From the IMG/VR virus record IMGVR_UViG_3300044616_001431, positions 1 through 24,225 of that record: a DNA stretch of 24,225 bases. One strand, given 5' to 3'. Positions 1-6,553 of the stretch are shown piece by piece. The notes under the pieces are model-generated. The model saw nothing but the letters and a program-made list of their open reading frames with translations, was not told where the DNA came from and made no database searches. A program made the position numbers and the translations under genes. The stretch is from a virus. Positions within the stretch are counted from its first letter, which is position 1; every line of letters begins with the position of its first letter.

Positions 1-470
1 GCAGGCTCGCGCCCAACGGCACGCTTGCCACGGTCACAACTCTCACCAACGCGCCCGATGTGCCCACCGAGGGTGAAATCGCCAGCGCCGTCTGGTCTGC
101 TGCCTCCCGCGAAATCACCGGCGGCACGGTGGACACGCTCACCAACGCACCAGCATCTGTCACGCCGAGCGACATCTGGAGCCACGCCACCCGCACCATC
201 ACCGGCGGCACCGTGGACACTCTGACGAACGCGCCAACCGTCCCAAGCGCCGCTTCAATCCGCGCTGAAATCGACAGCAACAGCACCCAGCTCGCCGCGA
301 TAAAAGCAAAGACAGACAATCTCCCCGCCTCGCCCGCTGCAACCGGAGACATCCCAAGCGCGAACATCTCGGCCATCAAAGCCAAGACGGACCTGCTCGA
401 GACAACCCGTTTGGCGCAATGCTCGACCGTGGCCACCACCGGAGCGCAGCTCGCCGCCGCCCTGAGCTAA
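1..470 (+). CDS. Tail-fibre-like structural protein, C-terminal part (5' truncated)
   Basis: The frame is open to the left edge (first full codon at base 3) and stops with TAA at 468-470, so only the last 155 or so residues are seen. The protein contains repeated units ending in TLTNAP: three copies of the motif, two of them preceded by ITGGTVD, with AVWSAASREIT and DIWSHATRTIT between them. After that come paired IKAKTDNLP and IKAKTDLLE segments. This Ala/Thr-rich repeat style is typical of phage tail or baseplate fibre proteins, and the AIW-x-ATRTIT pattern recurs in them. The GTG at 60 is internal, not a start. It lies directly before the lysis-like genes, so it belongs to the late operon. 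The exact virion role is not determined. Confidence 0.7.
   Translation, partial: RLAPNGTLATVTTLTNAPDVPTEGEIASAVWSAASREITGGTVDTLTNAPASVTPSDIWSHATRTITGGTVDTLTNAPTVPSAASIRAEIDSNSTQLAAIKAKTDNLPASPAATGDIPSANISAIKAKTDLLETTRLAQCSTVATTGAQLAAALS
117..235 (+). repeat. In-frame direct repeat coding ITGGTVDTLTNAP
   Basis: Two close copies of a roughly 37-bp unit (about 115-151 and 199-235) encode the same peptide ITGGTVDTLTNAP. The DNA copies differ mainly at third codon positions, so the repeat is maintained at protein level rather than being a fresh duplication. A third partial unit (TVTTLTNAP) lies at about 34-58. Confidence 0.7.
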
Positions 471-472
471 CA

Positions 473-658
473 ATGGACACGCACCAAGCCACCGCCTCCT
501 TCACCGGCCTCGTCGCTACGGCGACGGGGCTCGGGGTGTCGATGCTTCCCGAGATCGAGGCGTGGCTCCGAATTGTTTCGCTGCTCATCGGCTGCGCGGT
601 CGGTCTCGCCTCCCTCTACGCAATCCTTCGCAAGAAGTCCCCGCCCCACGACCCTTAA
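473..658 (+). CDS. Small membrane protein, holin candidate
   Basis: A 61-residue protein starting at ATG 473, two bases after the upstream stop. It has a hydrophobic stretch at about residues 10-27 and a clearer membrane helix at about 35-52 (IVSLLIGCAVGLASLYAI), followed by a basic tail RKKS. Size, hydrophobicity, charged C-terminus and a place just before other small membrane proteins and a cell-wall-type enzyme fit a phage holin. No specific holin family is recognised, so function rests on context. Its TAA stop lies inside a tandem heptamer array (654-681). Confidence 0.6.
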   Translation: MDTHQATASFTGLVATATGLGVSMLPEIEAWLRIVSLLIGCAVGLASLYAILRKKSPPHDP

Positions 659-681
659 AACTTAATTCTTAAAACTTAAAA
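654..681 (+). repeat. Tandem heptamer array, CTTAAAA x4
   Basis: Four head-to-tail 7-mers: CTTAAAA, CTTAATT, CTTAAAA, CTTAAAA. The first overlaps the stop codon of the holin-like gene. An equally long array of the same heptamer occurs at 1058-1085 in the next intergenic gap. Confidence 0.85.
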
Positions 682-697
682 CCCCTCCCTCCCCCCT

Positions 698-865
698 ATG
701 AACAAATTCCTCTCGCACCTAAAACAACCGTCCACTTTTCGCGGCCTCGCCGTCCTCGGTGGCCTCGCTGGTTTGAGCCTTTCGCCCCAGCATTGGGAAA
801 GCATCGGCAGCGCCGTGGCAGCGATCATCGCTTTGATCGAAGTATTCCGAGACGAGAAGAAATGA
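698..865 (+). CDS. Small membrane protein of the lysis-like cassette
   Basis: A 55-residue protein from ATG 698 to TGA 863-865. The N-terminus is basic (NKFLSHLKQPSTFRG), then a hydrophobic segment GLAVLGGLAGLSL, then a second hydrophobic helix SAVAAIIALIEVF with a charged end RDEKK. The two short hydrophobic segments and charged tail resemble phage holin or holin-like proteins. Its stop overlaps the next start as ATGA, so translation of the two is probably coupled. A pyrimidine-rich stretch rather than a clear Shine-Dalgarno sequence precedes the ATG. Function is inferred from size, hydrophobicity and neighbours only. Confidence 0.6.
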   Translation: MNKFLSHLKQPSTFRGLAVLGGLAGLSLSPQHWESIGSAVAAIIALIEVFRDEKK

Positions 866-1026
866 CCTCGCCCGCCCAGATCGCCGCCACCGGCCTGCTG
901 CTCGGCTACATCTTTCTCTGCATCTCCTTCCTCACCGGCTGCAGCACCCTCGGCGTCTCCCTCGAAACCGACTACGGGCGCTTCAGCTACACCCTCCCCG
1001 AGCTGCCCGCCCTCAAGGATAAATAA
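862..1026 (+). CDS. Small lipoprotein, possible outer-membrane spanin
   Basis: A 54-residue protein starting at the ATG that overlaps the upstream TGA. A hydrophobic signal segment (residues 11-24) ends in the lipobox LTGC with C27 as the predicted lipidated cysteine, leaving a mature peptide of only about 28 residues (STLGVSLETDYGRFSYTLPE...). Tiny lipoproteins next to holin-like genes in phages of Gram-negative hosts are often o-spanins, which join inner and outer membranes in the last lysis step. No matching i-spanin with a long coiled coil is obvious, so the spanin role is only a suggestion. The lipoprotein call itself is well supported. Confidence 0.6.
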   Translation: MTSPAQIAATGLLLGYIFLCISFLTGCSTLGVSLETDYGRFSYTLPELPALKDK

Positions 1027-1027
1027 C

Positions 1028-1054
1028 CACAGAGGACACAGAGAGCACAGAGGG
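1028..1054 (+). repeat. Tandem 9-mer, CACAGAGRR x3
   Basis: Three exact-length tandem units (CACAGAGGA, CACAGAGAG, CACAGAGGG) directly after the lipoprotein gene, separated by three bases from the CTTAAAA array. Similar CACAGAG strings are, as far as I recall, common intergenic sequence in some environmental bacterial phyla. Function unknown. Confidence 0.8.
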
Positions 1055-1057
1055 AGA

Positions 1058-1085
1058 CTTAAAACTTAAAACTTAAAACCTAAAA
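1058..1085 (+). repeat. Tandem heptamer array, CTTAAAA x3 plus CCTAAAA
   Basis: Four tandem 7-mers, exactly the length of the array at 654-681. Together with the 9-mers at 1028-1054 they make up nearly the whole gap between the lipoprotein and the next gene. Confidence 0.85.
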
Positions 1086-1091
1086 CTCCTG

Positions 1092-1640
1092 ATGCTCCCC
1101 CCGAGCCGACCTCAACAAGCCAAGTCGAAAACGCAAGCCATGCTGACAAAAGCTCGCGTGGCCGATGAGGTCGCGCTGGTGGGCATTCGCGGGTATTACC
1201 GAGACAGCATGGGCGAGGTCGGCAAGAACGACCGAGGCATCTATGACGATGCGATTTTTCTCATCAGCCCCAACGCCTACGCCACCTTCAACGCCAACAC
1301 CGATCCGAGCATAAAGCGCAAAGGCATCGCCGTTCTGAAGCCCGGCGTGCATCGCTACCGCAAGGGTAAGCACGGCCTGTCAAAGCCCGGCGGCGGCTAC
1401 CCCGCCCTGCGCCCCGCGAACCCCGCCGAAGAACTCCCCGTGACCCGCGACGGCACAGGCGACAGCATGGGCATCGCAATCAACATTCACAAAGGCGGCT
1501 TCCGCACCACCAGCAGCGAAGGCTGCCAGACGATCCACCCCACCCAATGGCCCGCGTTCGTCGCCCTCGTCTATTCCGAAATGGACCGCGCCAATCAGAA
1601 AACCATCCCTTATTTACTCGTCGAGGAGGGCAACGCATGA
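1092..1640 (+). CDS. L,D-transpeptidase-like (YkuD-like) phage protein, lysis enzyme candidate
   Basis: Up to 182 residues from ATG 1092; the in-frame ATG at 1140 (residue 17) is an alternative start, and neither has a clear ribosome site. The core begins VGIRGYYRDSMG. Near the C-terminus is INIHKGG (H133) followed 12 residues later by SSEGCQTIHP (C145, H149). This H ... SxxGC layout matches the catalytic layout of YkuD-type L,D-transpeptidases, which act on peptidoglycan peptides through a cysteine; the usual Arg after the cysteine motif is Gln here. It lies after three small membrane-type genes, so a cell-wall role in lysis is plausible. Homologous phage proteins are usually unassigned, so the enzyme activity is an inference from the motif. 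Confidence 0.55.
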   Translation: MLPPSRPQQAKSKTQAMLTKARVADEVALVGIRGYYRDSMGEVGKNDRGIYDDAIFLISPNAYATFNANTDPSIKRKGIAVLKPGVHRYRKGKHGLSKPGGGYPALRPANPAEELPVTRDGTGDSMGIAINIHKGGFRTTSSEGCQTIHPTQWPAFVALVYSEMDRANQKTIPYLLVEEGNA

Positions 1641-1888
1641 GCCGCCTGCGCAAACCCAAAACCTCCCCACCGAAAGACCGCGAAGCCGTGCTGCTCCAAG
1701 TCCGGCAGCTCCTCGCCGAGCACTTCGATGTCGGCCTCTGCATCGTGAGTTGGGAAGCGGAGGGCGAGACTTTCTACATGGATTTGAAATTCGGCAACGA
1801 CTACGCCGCCCGCGCCCTGTGCCGAGAGGCCGACGAAATTTTGTGGCCTTACGAAACCGAAGACGAAGACGAGGAGGACGAAGAATGA
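1637..1888 (+). CDS. Small acidic protein of unknown function
   Basis: An 83-residue protein whose ATG overlaps the upstream stop (ATGA at 1637-1640). A GGAGG sequence at about 1624-1629 is a good ribosome site and fixes the start. The N-terminus is basic (SRLRKPKTSPPKDR). The middle is an alpha/beta-looking segment (VRQLLAEHFDVGLCIVSWEAEGETFYMDLKFGN is too long for a motif but suggests a compact fold at residues 22-55). The tail is almost purely Glu/Asp. No family is recognised. Overlaps at both ends place it in the same transcription unit as the wall-type enzyme and the phosphoesterase. Confidence 0.7.
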   Translation: MSRLRKPKTSPPKDREAVLLQVRQLLAEHFDVGLCIVSWEAEGETFYMDLKFGNDYAARALCREADEILWPYETEDEDEEDEE

Positions 1889-2892
1889 AAACATCATGGA
1901 GTTCCATCGCCCGCGAACAAGCGGACAAAGCGCACAAGACCGAAGTCGATGCGCTCAAAGCCAAGCTCGCTCAATACCAAGCCAGCGTCGAGTCGCTGGA
2001 GAAGCAACTCGGCATCGCGCTCTCGCTCGGCAAGACCCGCATCCGCCCGCATCCGCTCTCCGTTTCGATGAGCGACAAAGCCGAAGCCGTCGCCGTGGCG
2101 CTCGCCTCGGACTGGCATGTCGAGGAAACGGTCGAATCCGCCAGCGTCAATGGCCTCAACGAATACAGCCTACCCATCGCCAAACGCCGCATCGAGAAAT
2201 TTTTCGCCACCATCGCCCGCCTCACCGAGATCGAGCGCCACGGGGCCAAGATCGACGACCTCATCCTCTGGCTCGGCGGCGACCTGATGAGCGGCATGAT
2301 CCACGAGGAATTGGCCGAGAGTAATTCCAAGACGCCCACGCAAGTCATCCTCTGGCTGCAAGACCGGCTCGCCGATGGCCTCGCCACGCTCAAGCCCCAC
2401 TTCAAGCGCATCCTCATCCCGACCTCTTACGGCAACCACGGACGCACCACGCAAAAGCCCCGCCACGCCACCGGAGCCGCGCACAGCTACGAGTGGCTGC
2501 TGTATCGCATCCTCGAAGGCCGGTTCGCCGAGGACCAGCAAATCGAATTTCAAATCGCCGACAGCTACTTCAATTTCATGACGGTCTTCGACCGCCGCCT
2601 CCGCTTCCATCATGGCGACGGTTTAAAATACCAAGGAGGCATCGGCGGTCTGACCATCCCCACCGAGAAAGCCATCGCCTCTTGGAACAAGTCGCCGAAC
2701 CGCGCCGACCTCGACCTCTTCGGACACTGGCACCAGTATCAACAGTCGCGCACTTGGCTCTGCAACGGCAGCCTCATCGGCTACAACGCCTACGCCCTCT
2801 CGATCAAAGCCTCCTTCGAGCCGCCGACGCAGACCTACTTCCTCCTCGATAAGAAGCGCGGACGAACCATGACCTCTCCCATTTACCTATGA
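1885..2892 (+). CDS. Calcineurin-like metallophosphoesterase
   Basis: A 335-residue protein with an overlapping ATGA start. Residues 14-46 form a likely coiled coil. The phosphoesterase core shows the metal-binding series in order: D76-W-H78 (SDWH), GGD133, GN184-H185, HHGDG near 261-265, and GHWH near 297-300. This is the complete two-metal signature of the metallophosphoesterase superfamily (MPP), which cleaves phosphomono- or diesters, including nucleic acids or nucleotides. Phage members are common, but their substrates are mostly unknown. Its place among late genes, between the lysis-like cassette and tail genes, is not informative about substrate. Family call is strong, substrate not known. 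Confidence 0.9.
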   Translation: MKTSWSSIAREQADKAHKTEVDALKAKLAQYQASVESLEKQLGIALSLGKTRIRPHPLSVSMSDKAEAVAVALASDWHVEETVESASVNGLNEYSLPIAKRRIEKFFATIARLTEIERHGAKIDDLILWLGGDLMSGMIHEELAESNSKTPTQVILWLQDRLADGLATLKPHFKRILIPTSYGNHGRTTQKPRHATGAAHSYEWLLYRILEGRFAEDQQIEFQIADSYFNFMTVFDRRLRFHHGDGLKYQGGIGGLTIPTEKAIASWNKSPNRADLDLFGHWHQYQQSRTWLCNGSLIGYNAYALSIKASFEPPTQTYFLLDKKRGRTMTSPIYL

Positions 2893-3305
2893 CCTGGAAA
2901 CACCTCGCCAAAAAATCCAACTCGCTCCCGCCCGGTTGGAGCACCACCGACGAAATCGCCTCCGACCTCGACTGCGAAATCTCCGAAGTCCCCAAAATCC
3001 TTGCCGCCGCCATCCGAGACGGCCAAGTCGAGAAGCAGAACTTCCCACACTGGCAACCCGGCAGCCGCCAACTCCTCTACCAGACCGGCTACCGACAACG
3101 CCCCGCCGGAACCAAATCCTCCGCCGAGCCCAAATCCTCCCGCCCCGCCGACGAACTCACCACCGCCATCCTGCGCGTCGCCGCACGGCACCCCGACAAG
3201 CCCGCGCACCGCATCATCGCCTACCTCCCGCCGCGCCTCCGTGGCGGCGTCACCAGTGCTCAAGTCAACGCCCTCCTTGACAAGCCCCCGCAGAATAGAA
3301 GGTAG
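2889..3305 (+). CDS. Winged-helix-like small phage protein
   Basis: A 138-residue protein starting at the ATG overlapping the phosphoesterase stop. Residues 16-52 (WSTTDEIASDLDC..., then VPKILAAAIRDGQVEKQNF) look like a winged helix-turn-helix: a helix pair, a recognition-type helix, then a beta-wing. The middle is Pro/Ser/Lys-rich and probably flexible. The C-terminus (LTTAILRVAARHPDKPAHRIIAYLPPRLRG) is basic and helical. A DNA-binding role is possible. No named family is recognised. The next gene starts right after its TAG. Confidence 0.65.
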   Translation: MTWKHLAKKSNSLPPGWSTTDEIASDLDCEISEVPKILAAAIRDGQVEKQNFPHWQPGSRQLLYQTGYRQRPAGTKSSAEPKSSRPADELTTAILRVAARHPDKPAHRIIAYLPPRLRGGVTSAQVNALLDKPPQNRR

Positions 3306-5192
3306 ATGCCCGACGATCAGACCATAGTCGAAGGCGATGCCGGATTCCTCGGCATGGCCAGCCGCTTAAACCCGCTGCAACTTCAGCCGGGCATGGTCCA
3401 GTATTGCGAAAACATGCGCCTCGACCGAGGCGTGGCGCAGACGCGCAAAGGAGCCAAGCGGTTGGGAGATGGGATCGCGGCGGGCACGCAGCCTCTCACT
3501 CTCCCATTTGTGCTGGATGCCAATGCCCGCGTGCGCACGATCTACTCGGGCGGCATCTTCGCCTCGGGCGTTTTCTCCTCGCCGAACTACGACGATGAGA
3601 ATGAATACATCGTCCTTTGCGGGCCTTCCTCGGCATTTCTCTACCGGCAGAATGAGCTTATCGAGGAGATCAGCTATCCACCTGACGAAATCATCGGCCC
3701 CTCAGATAGCGTTTCGACGATACAGGCATTCAATCGTTTCTACCTCCTGCGCGAGGCCGACATGACTCTGCCTGGCTGGGATTTGAAATACACCACCGCC
3801 AGCGGCATCGCGGTATCTGGCACTACGGCTACCGTCTATATCACCGCTCACGGCCTCGCTGCTGGCCAGCGCGTGCGGATCGAGAAGGGGAGCCAAGCGG
3901 CATTCCAAGGGCATGAGTTCGACATCCTCACAGCTACGGCCAATTCCTTCACCATCGCCGTGCCCGCTGGCACAGCGCCAAATGTTGCCGCAGGTATCGC
4001 GGTCCGCCGAGTAAAGCCCCCGCTGTGGTGGGATGGCTCGACGATGGAGTTTCAACGCGCCGCCTCGGGCGTGCCTGCCGAGGGCGTGACCTTCAAGACC
4101 CTGCGCTCCACTGGCTGGGCCAGCTATATCGGAAACAGACTCTGGATTCCTGATGGCCGCGACACCGTGGCCATCTCGGATGTTCTCGACCCCGACCTCT
4201 ACGACCCGTTTTTCCAATCTTTCCGCGCCAACCAGGGCAGCAACGACTACTTGGTGGCAATTCATGCATGGGTCGAGGGGCAGGCGCTGGTCTTCATGCG
4301 CAATAGCATCTGGCTAGCCAACCTCACCGACACCAGCAATGCGACGGGCGACACCTTCACGGTGGACTCTGCCGTTTCCAAGCTCACGCTCCTCACCGAC
4401 GAGATCGGCTGCGTAGCCCGCCGCTCGATCCAGACGGCCGGTCAGTTTGTTTTCTTCCTCTCGGACGCCGGAGTTTACCGCCTCGATACCCAGCTCGACC
4501 TCAAACTCAGGGCCAACACCCAGCCGCTCTCGGACCCCATCGCCGACCAACTCGACGAGATCAACACCAACTACGCTCATCTCGCCGTAGGAAAATGGTG
4601 GAACAACCGCTACTACCTCGCTGTGCCCATCGGCGAAAACGCCACGGCAAACAACACGCTCTTCCTTTGGAACACCCTCAACTCGCAATGGGAATCCCGC
4701 GACACCTACGCCATCAACCTTGACGAGCTACTGGTCGCCACCTACTCAAGCCAGCGCCGCCTCTTTGCAGCCAGCCGCGCCGGAACCCTCTTCCTGCTCG
4801 ATGAGCTGGACTACGGCGACGAAGTGCCATACGCCAACGCGCAAGACCTCTACACCGAAATCCCCTCCGAACTCATTACCCGCCGCTACGGCTGGGGAAG
4901 CCTTAACACAAAACGCCTCACCCGAGCCAAGGCCAGCGTGCTTCTGCCAGACGCCTCCGCCTGCACGCTCGATGCCGTGACGACTGACTACGACGCTGAT
5001 TTCCAAGTCGCCTCCCTGTCGAACACCACCGGTGAGGAGGAGGATTACACGCTGAAAGCGCCCCTGCGCTGCAAAGCCACCGGCCTCGACCTCCGCTTCC
5101 GCGCCACCTCCGGCCGCCCCATCCTGCGCCAGATAAGCGCCGAAGCCACCCGCTCCGGCTTCGACCCTACCGAAACCCGCACCCTCAACTAA
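3306..5192 (+). CDS. Large phage structural protein (tail/head-tail connector type)
   Basis: A 628-residue protein with ATG directly after the upstream stop and a GAAGGT ribosome site just before it. The N-terminal segment (GDAGFLGMASRLNP, then QYCENMRLDRGVAQTRKG at about residues 33-50) is the typical opening of phage stopper/tail-tubular-like proteins. Residues about 165-232 (ITAHGLAAGQRVRIEKG, AFQGHEFDILTA) resemble a small beta-rich inserted domain frequent in tail proteins. The rest is beta-rich, with repeated W/Y-containing blades (GQFVFFLSDAGVYRLD, LFLWNTLNSQWESRD) suggesting a propeller-like fold. It precedes the tail fibre, which fits a tail or connector role. The exact position in the virion is not known. 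Confidence 0.7.
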   Translation: MPDDQTIVEGDAGFLGMASRLNPLQLQPGMVQYCENMRLDRGVAQTRKGAKRLGDGIAAGTQPLTLPFVLDANARVRTIYSGGIFASGVFSSPNYDDENEYIVLCGPSSAFLYRQNELIEEISYPPDEIIGPSDSVSTIQAFNRFYLLREADMTLPGWDLKYTTASGIAVSGTTATVYITAHGLAAGQRVRIEKGSQAAFQGHEFDILTATANSFTIAVPAGTAPNVAAGIAVRRVKPPLWWDGSTMEFQRAASGVPAEGVTFKTLRSTGWASYIGNRLWIPDGRDTVAISDVLDPDLYDPFFQSFRANQGSNDYLVAIHAWVEGQALVFMRNSIWLANLTDTSNATGDTFTVDSAVSKLTLLTDEIGCVARRSIQTAGQFVFFLSDAGVYRLDTQLDLKLRANTQPLSDPIADQLDEINTNYAHLAVGKWWNNRYYLAVPIGENATANNTLFLWNTLNSQWESRDTYAINLDELLVATYSSQRRLFAASRAGTLFLLDELDYGDEVPYANAQDLYTEIPSELITRRYGWGSLNTKRLTRAKASVLLPDASACTLDAVTTDYDADFQVASLSNTTGEEEDYTLKAPLRCKATGLDLRFRATSGRPILRQISAEATRSGFDPTETRTLN

Positions 5193-5194
5193 CC

Positions 5195-6154
5195 ATGGCA
5201 ACTCTCACCAAAGGCAAAACTTTCACTGATGGCGAACTTGTGACGCCGCACAAACTTCACGAACTCGTCGATCTTGGCTCGGTGGCCAACATTGTCAACA
5301 CCGACATCGCCGCAAATGCCGCCATCGCCGACACGAAACTGGCCACCATTTCTACGGCTAACAAAGTGGCCCAATCCGCCGTAACCAATCTCACCACTGA
5401 CCTGGCTGGAAAAGCAGCGTCCATACACCAGCACGCTATTACAGACACGACGGGGTTGCAGACGGCCCTCGACGGCAAAGCGGCTTCCAGCCACACGCAC
5501 ACGATTGCCAATGTGACCGGCTTGCAAACGGCGCTCGATTCAAAAATGAGCGGGTCCAACTTAGGTTTGTGCAAAGCCTGGGTAAATTTCAACCACGGCC
5601 GCATGCTTGGAGTGACCAACGCGGCTAATGGCGAGTCAATTTCGGTAACTGCCGGAAGCTCTTCTGGAACATGGAATAGCACGACGGCTTTTTCAACAGG
5701 GCAGATTGGCATTATTTATTACATAACAAGCGCAGGATCAGTTCCAAACGCCTCACTTGGAGGCATCAATGTCTCCACGCTTGGTTTTCAAATACGGGCC
5801 ATTTCTGGTAATACTGCCACAATTAGTTTTTTAGCGGGGCCAGCGATATCATCGCAAACCATTTCTGGAAATGGAGGAACAAGTGGGTTCCAATATATAA
5901 GCTATGGAATACGAAGCCAGTATGGTGTGGGGAGTATTATTAAAACGGTATCTGGAACCCAAACAGATTTCACTTTTAATTTTTCTACAGCGTTTAATTT
6001 CATTGATTATTGTTATTTTTTCCAACTCGATGCAAAAACTGATGCGGATATTTATATCCAAACAAAAGGGCAATCCAGCATTACGCTAAGAATATATAAT
6101 TTCAATGATTCTACAGTATGTAGTCAGATGAATTTCATGGCATTAGGAATATGA
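5195..6154 (+). CDS. Tail fibre protein with HxH repeats and AT-rich receptor-binding-type tip
   Basis: 319 residues. The start (MATLTKGKTFTDGELVTP) is a usual fibre N-terminus. Residues 30-70 are low-complexity Ala/Thr-rich. Residues 71-117 hold two copies of a repeat (AGKAASIHQHAIT, GLQTALDGKAASSHTHTI, GLQTALDSK) with H78-x-H80 and H100-x-H102, the metal-binding HxH pattern of trimeric phage fibres. From about base 5560 on, the sequence changes: it becomes AT-rich and encodes Ser/Thr/Ile/aromatic residues, as expected for a variable tip. The stop overlaps the SET-domain gene start (ATGA). Confidence 0.85.
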   Translation: MATLTKGKTFTDGELVTPHKLHELVDLGSVANIVNTDIAANAAIADTKLATISTANKVAQSAVTNLTTDLAGKAASIHQHAITDTTGLQTALDGKAASSHTHTIANVTGLQTALDSKMSGSNLGLCKAWVNFNHGRMLGVTNAANGESISVTAGSSSGTWNSTTAFSTGQIGIIYYITSAGSVPNASLGGINVSTLGFQIRAISGNTATISFLAGPAISSQTISGNGGTSGFQYISYGIRSQYGVGSIIKTVSGTQTDFTFNFSTAFNFIDYCYFFQLDAKTDADIYIQTKGQSSITLRIYNFNDSTVCSQMNFMALGI

Positions 6155-6549
6155 CCAATCCGCCCACCATGCTCCGCCCCGAGCCCTACCACGCGACCAA
6201 GCTCGCTGTGCGCCGCTCCCCCTTGCACCGGTGGGGCGTCTTCGCCACGGCTCCCATCGCCAAGCACGAAGTGCTGGAGGAGGCTCCCTACGCCTGCGTG
6301 CCCAAGAAGCAACTCGCCAAAGCCCCCGCCTGCGAGACCTATAGCTACTATCTCGACGACGCCACCAGCATCATCGGCTTCGGCCTCGCTCCCCTCTACA
6401 ACCACCACGACACCCCCAATGCCAGCCATGAGATCGACCAGGTGAACGAACTCATGCGGCACTACGCCCTGCGCGACATCGCCCCAGGCGAAGAGATCAC
6501 CCTCAACTACGGCGCTGAAAACGCCAAAAACTTTTTAGGAAAGGACTAA
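6151..6549 (+). CDS. SET-domain protein (putative lysine methyltransferase)
   Basis: 132 residues, nearly a bare SET domain. Motifs in order: HRWGVFATAPIAKHEVL (residues 26-42, the GxG-like start of SET domains), LYNHHDTPNAS (82-92, with N84-H85 matching the NHxxxPN SAM/lysine-site motif) and RDIAPGEEITLNYG (108-121, with E115 and Y120 matching the GEEI-xx-xY closing motif). SET domains transfer methyl groups from S-adenosylmethionine to protein lysines. No pre- or post-SET cysteine clusters are present. Single-domain SET proteins occur in bacteria, chlamydiae and phages. Here it is translationally coupled to the tail fibre and followed by a virion protein, so virion or host proteins may be its substrate. 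Confidence 0.85.
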   Translation: MTNPPTMLRPEPYHATKLAVRRSPLHRWGVFATAPIAKHEVLEEAPYACVPKKQLAKAPACETYSYYLDDATSIIGFGLAPLYNHHDTPNASHEIDQVNELMRHYALRDIAPGEEITLNYGAENAKNFLGKD

Positions 6550-6553
6550 TATT

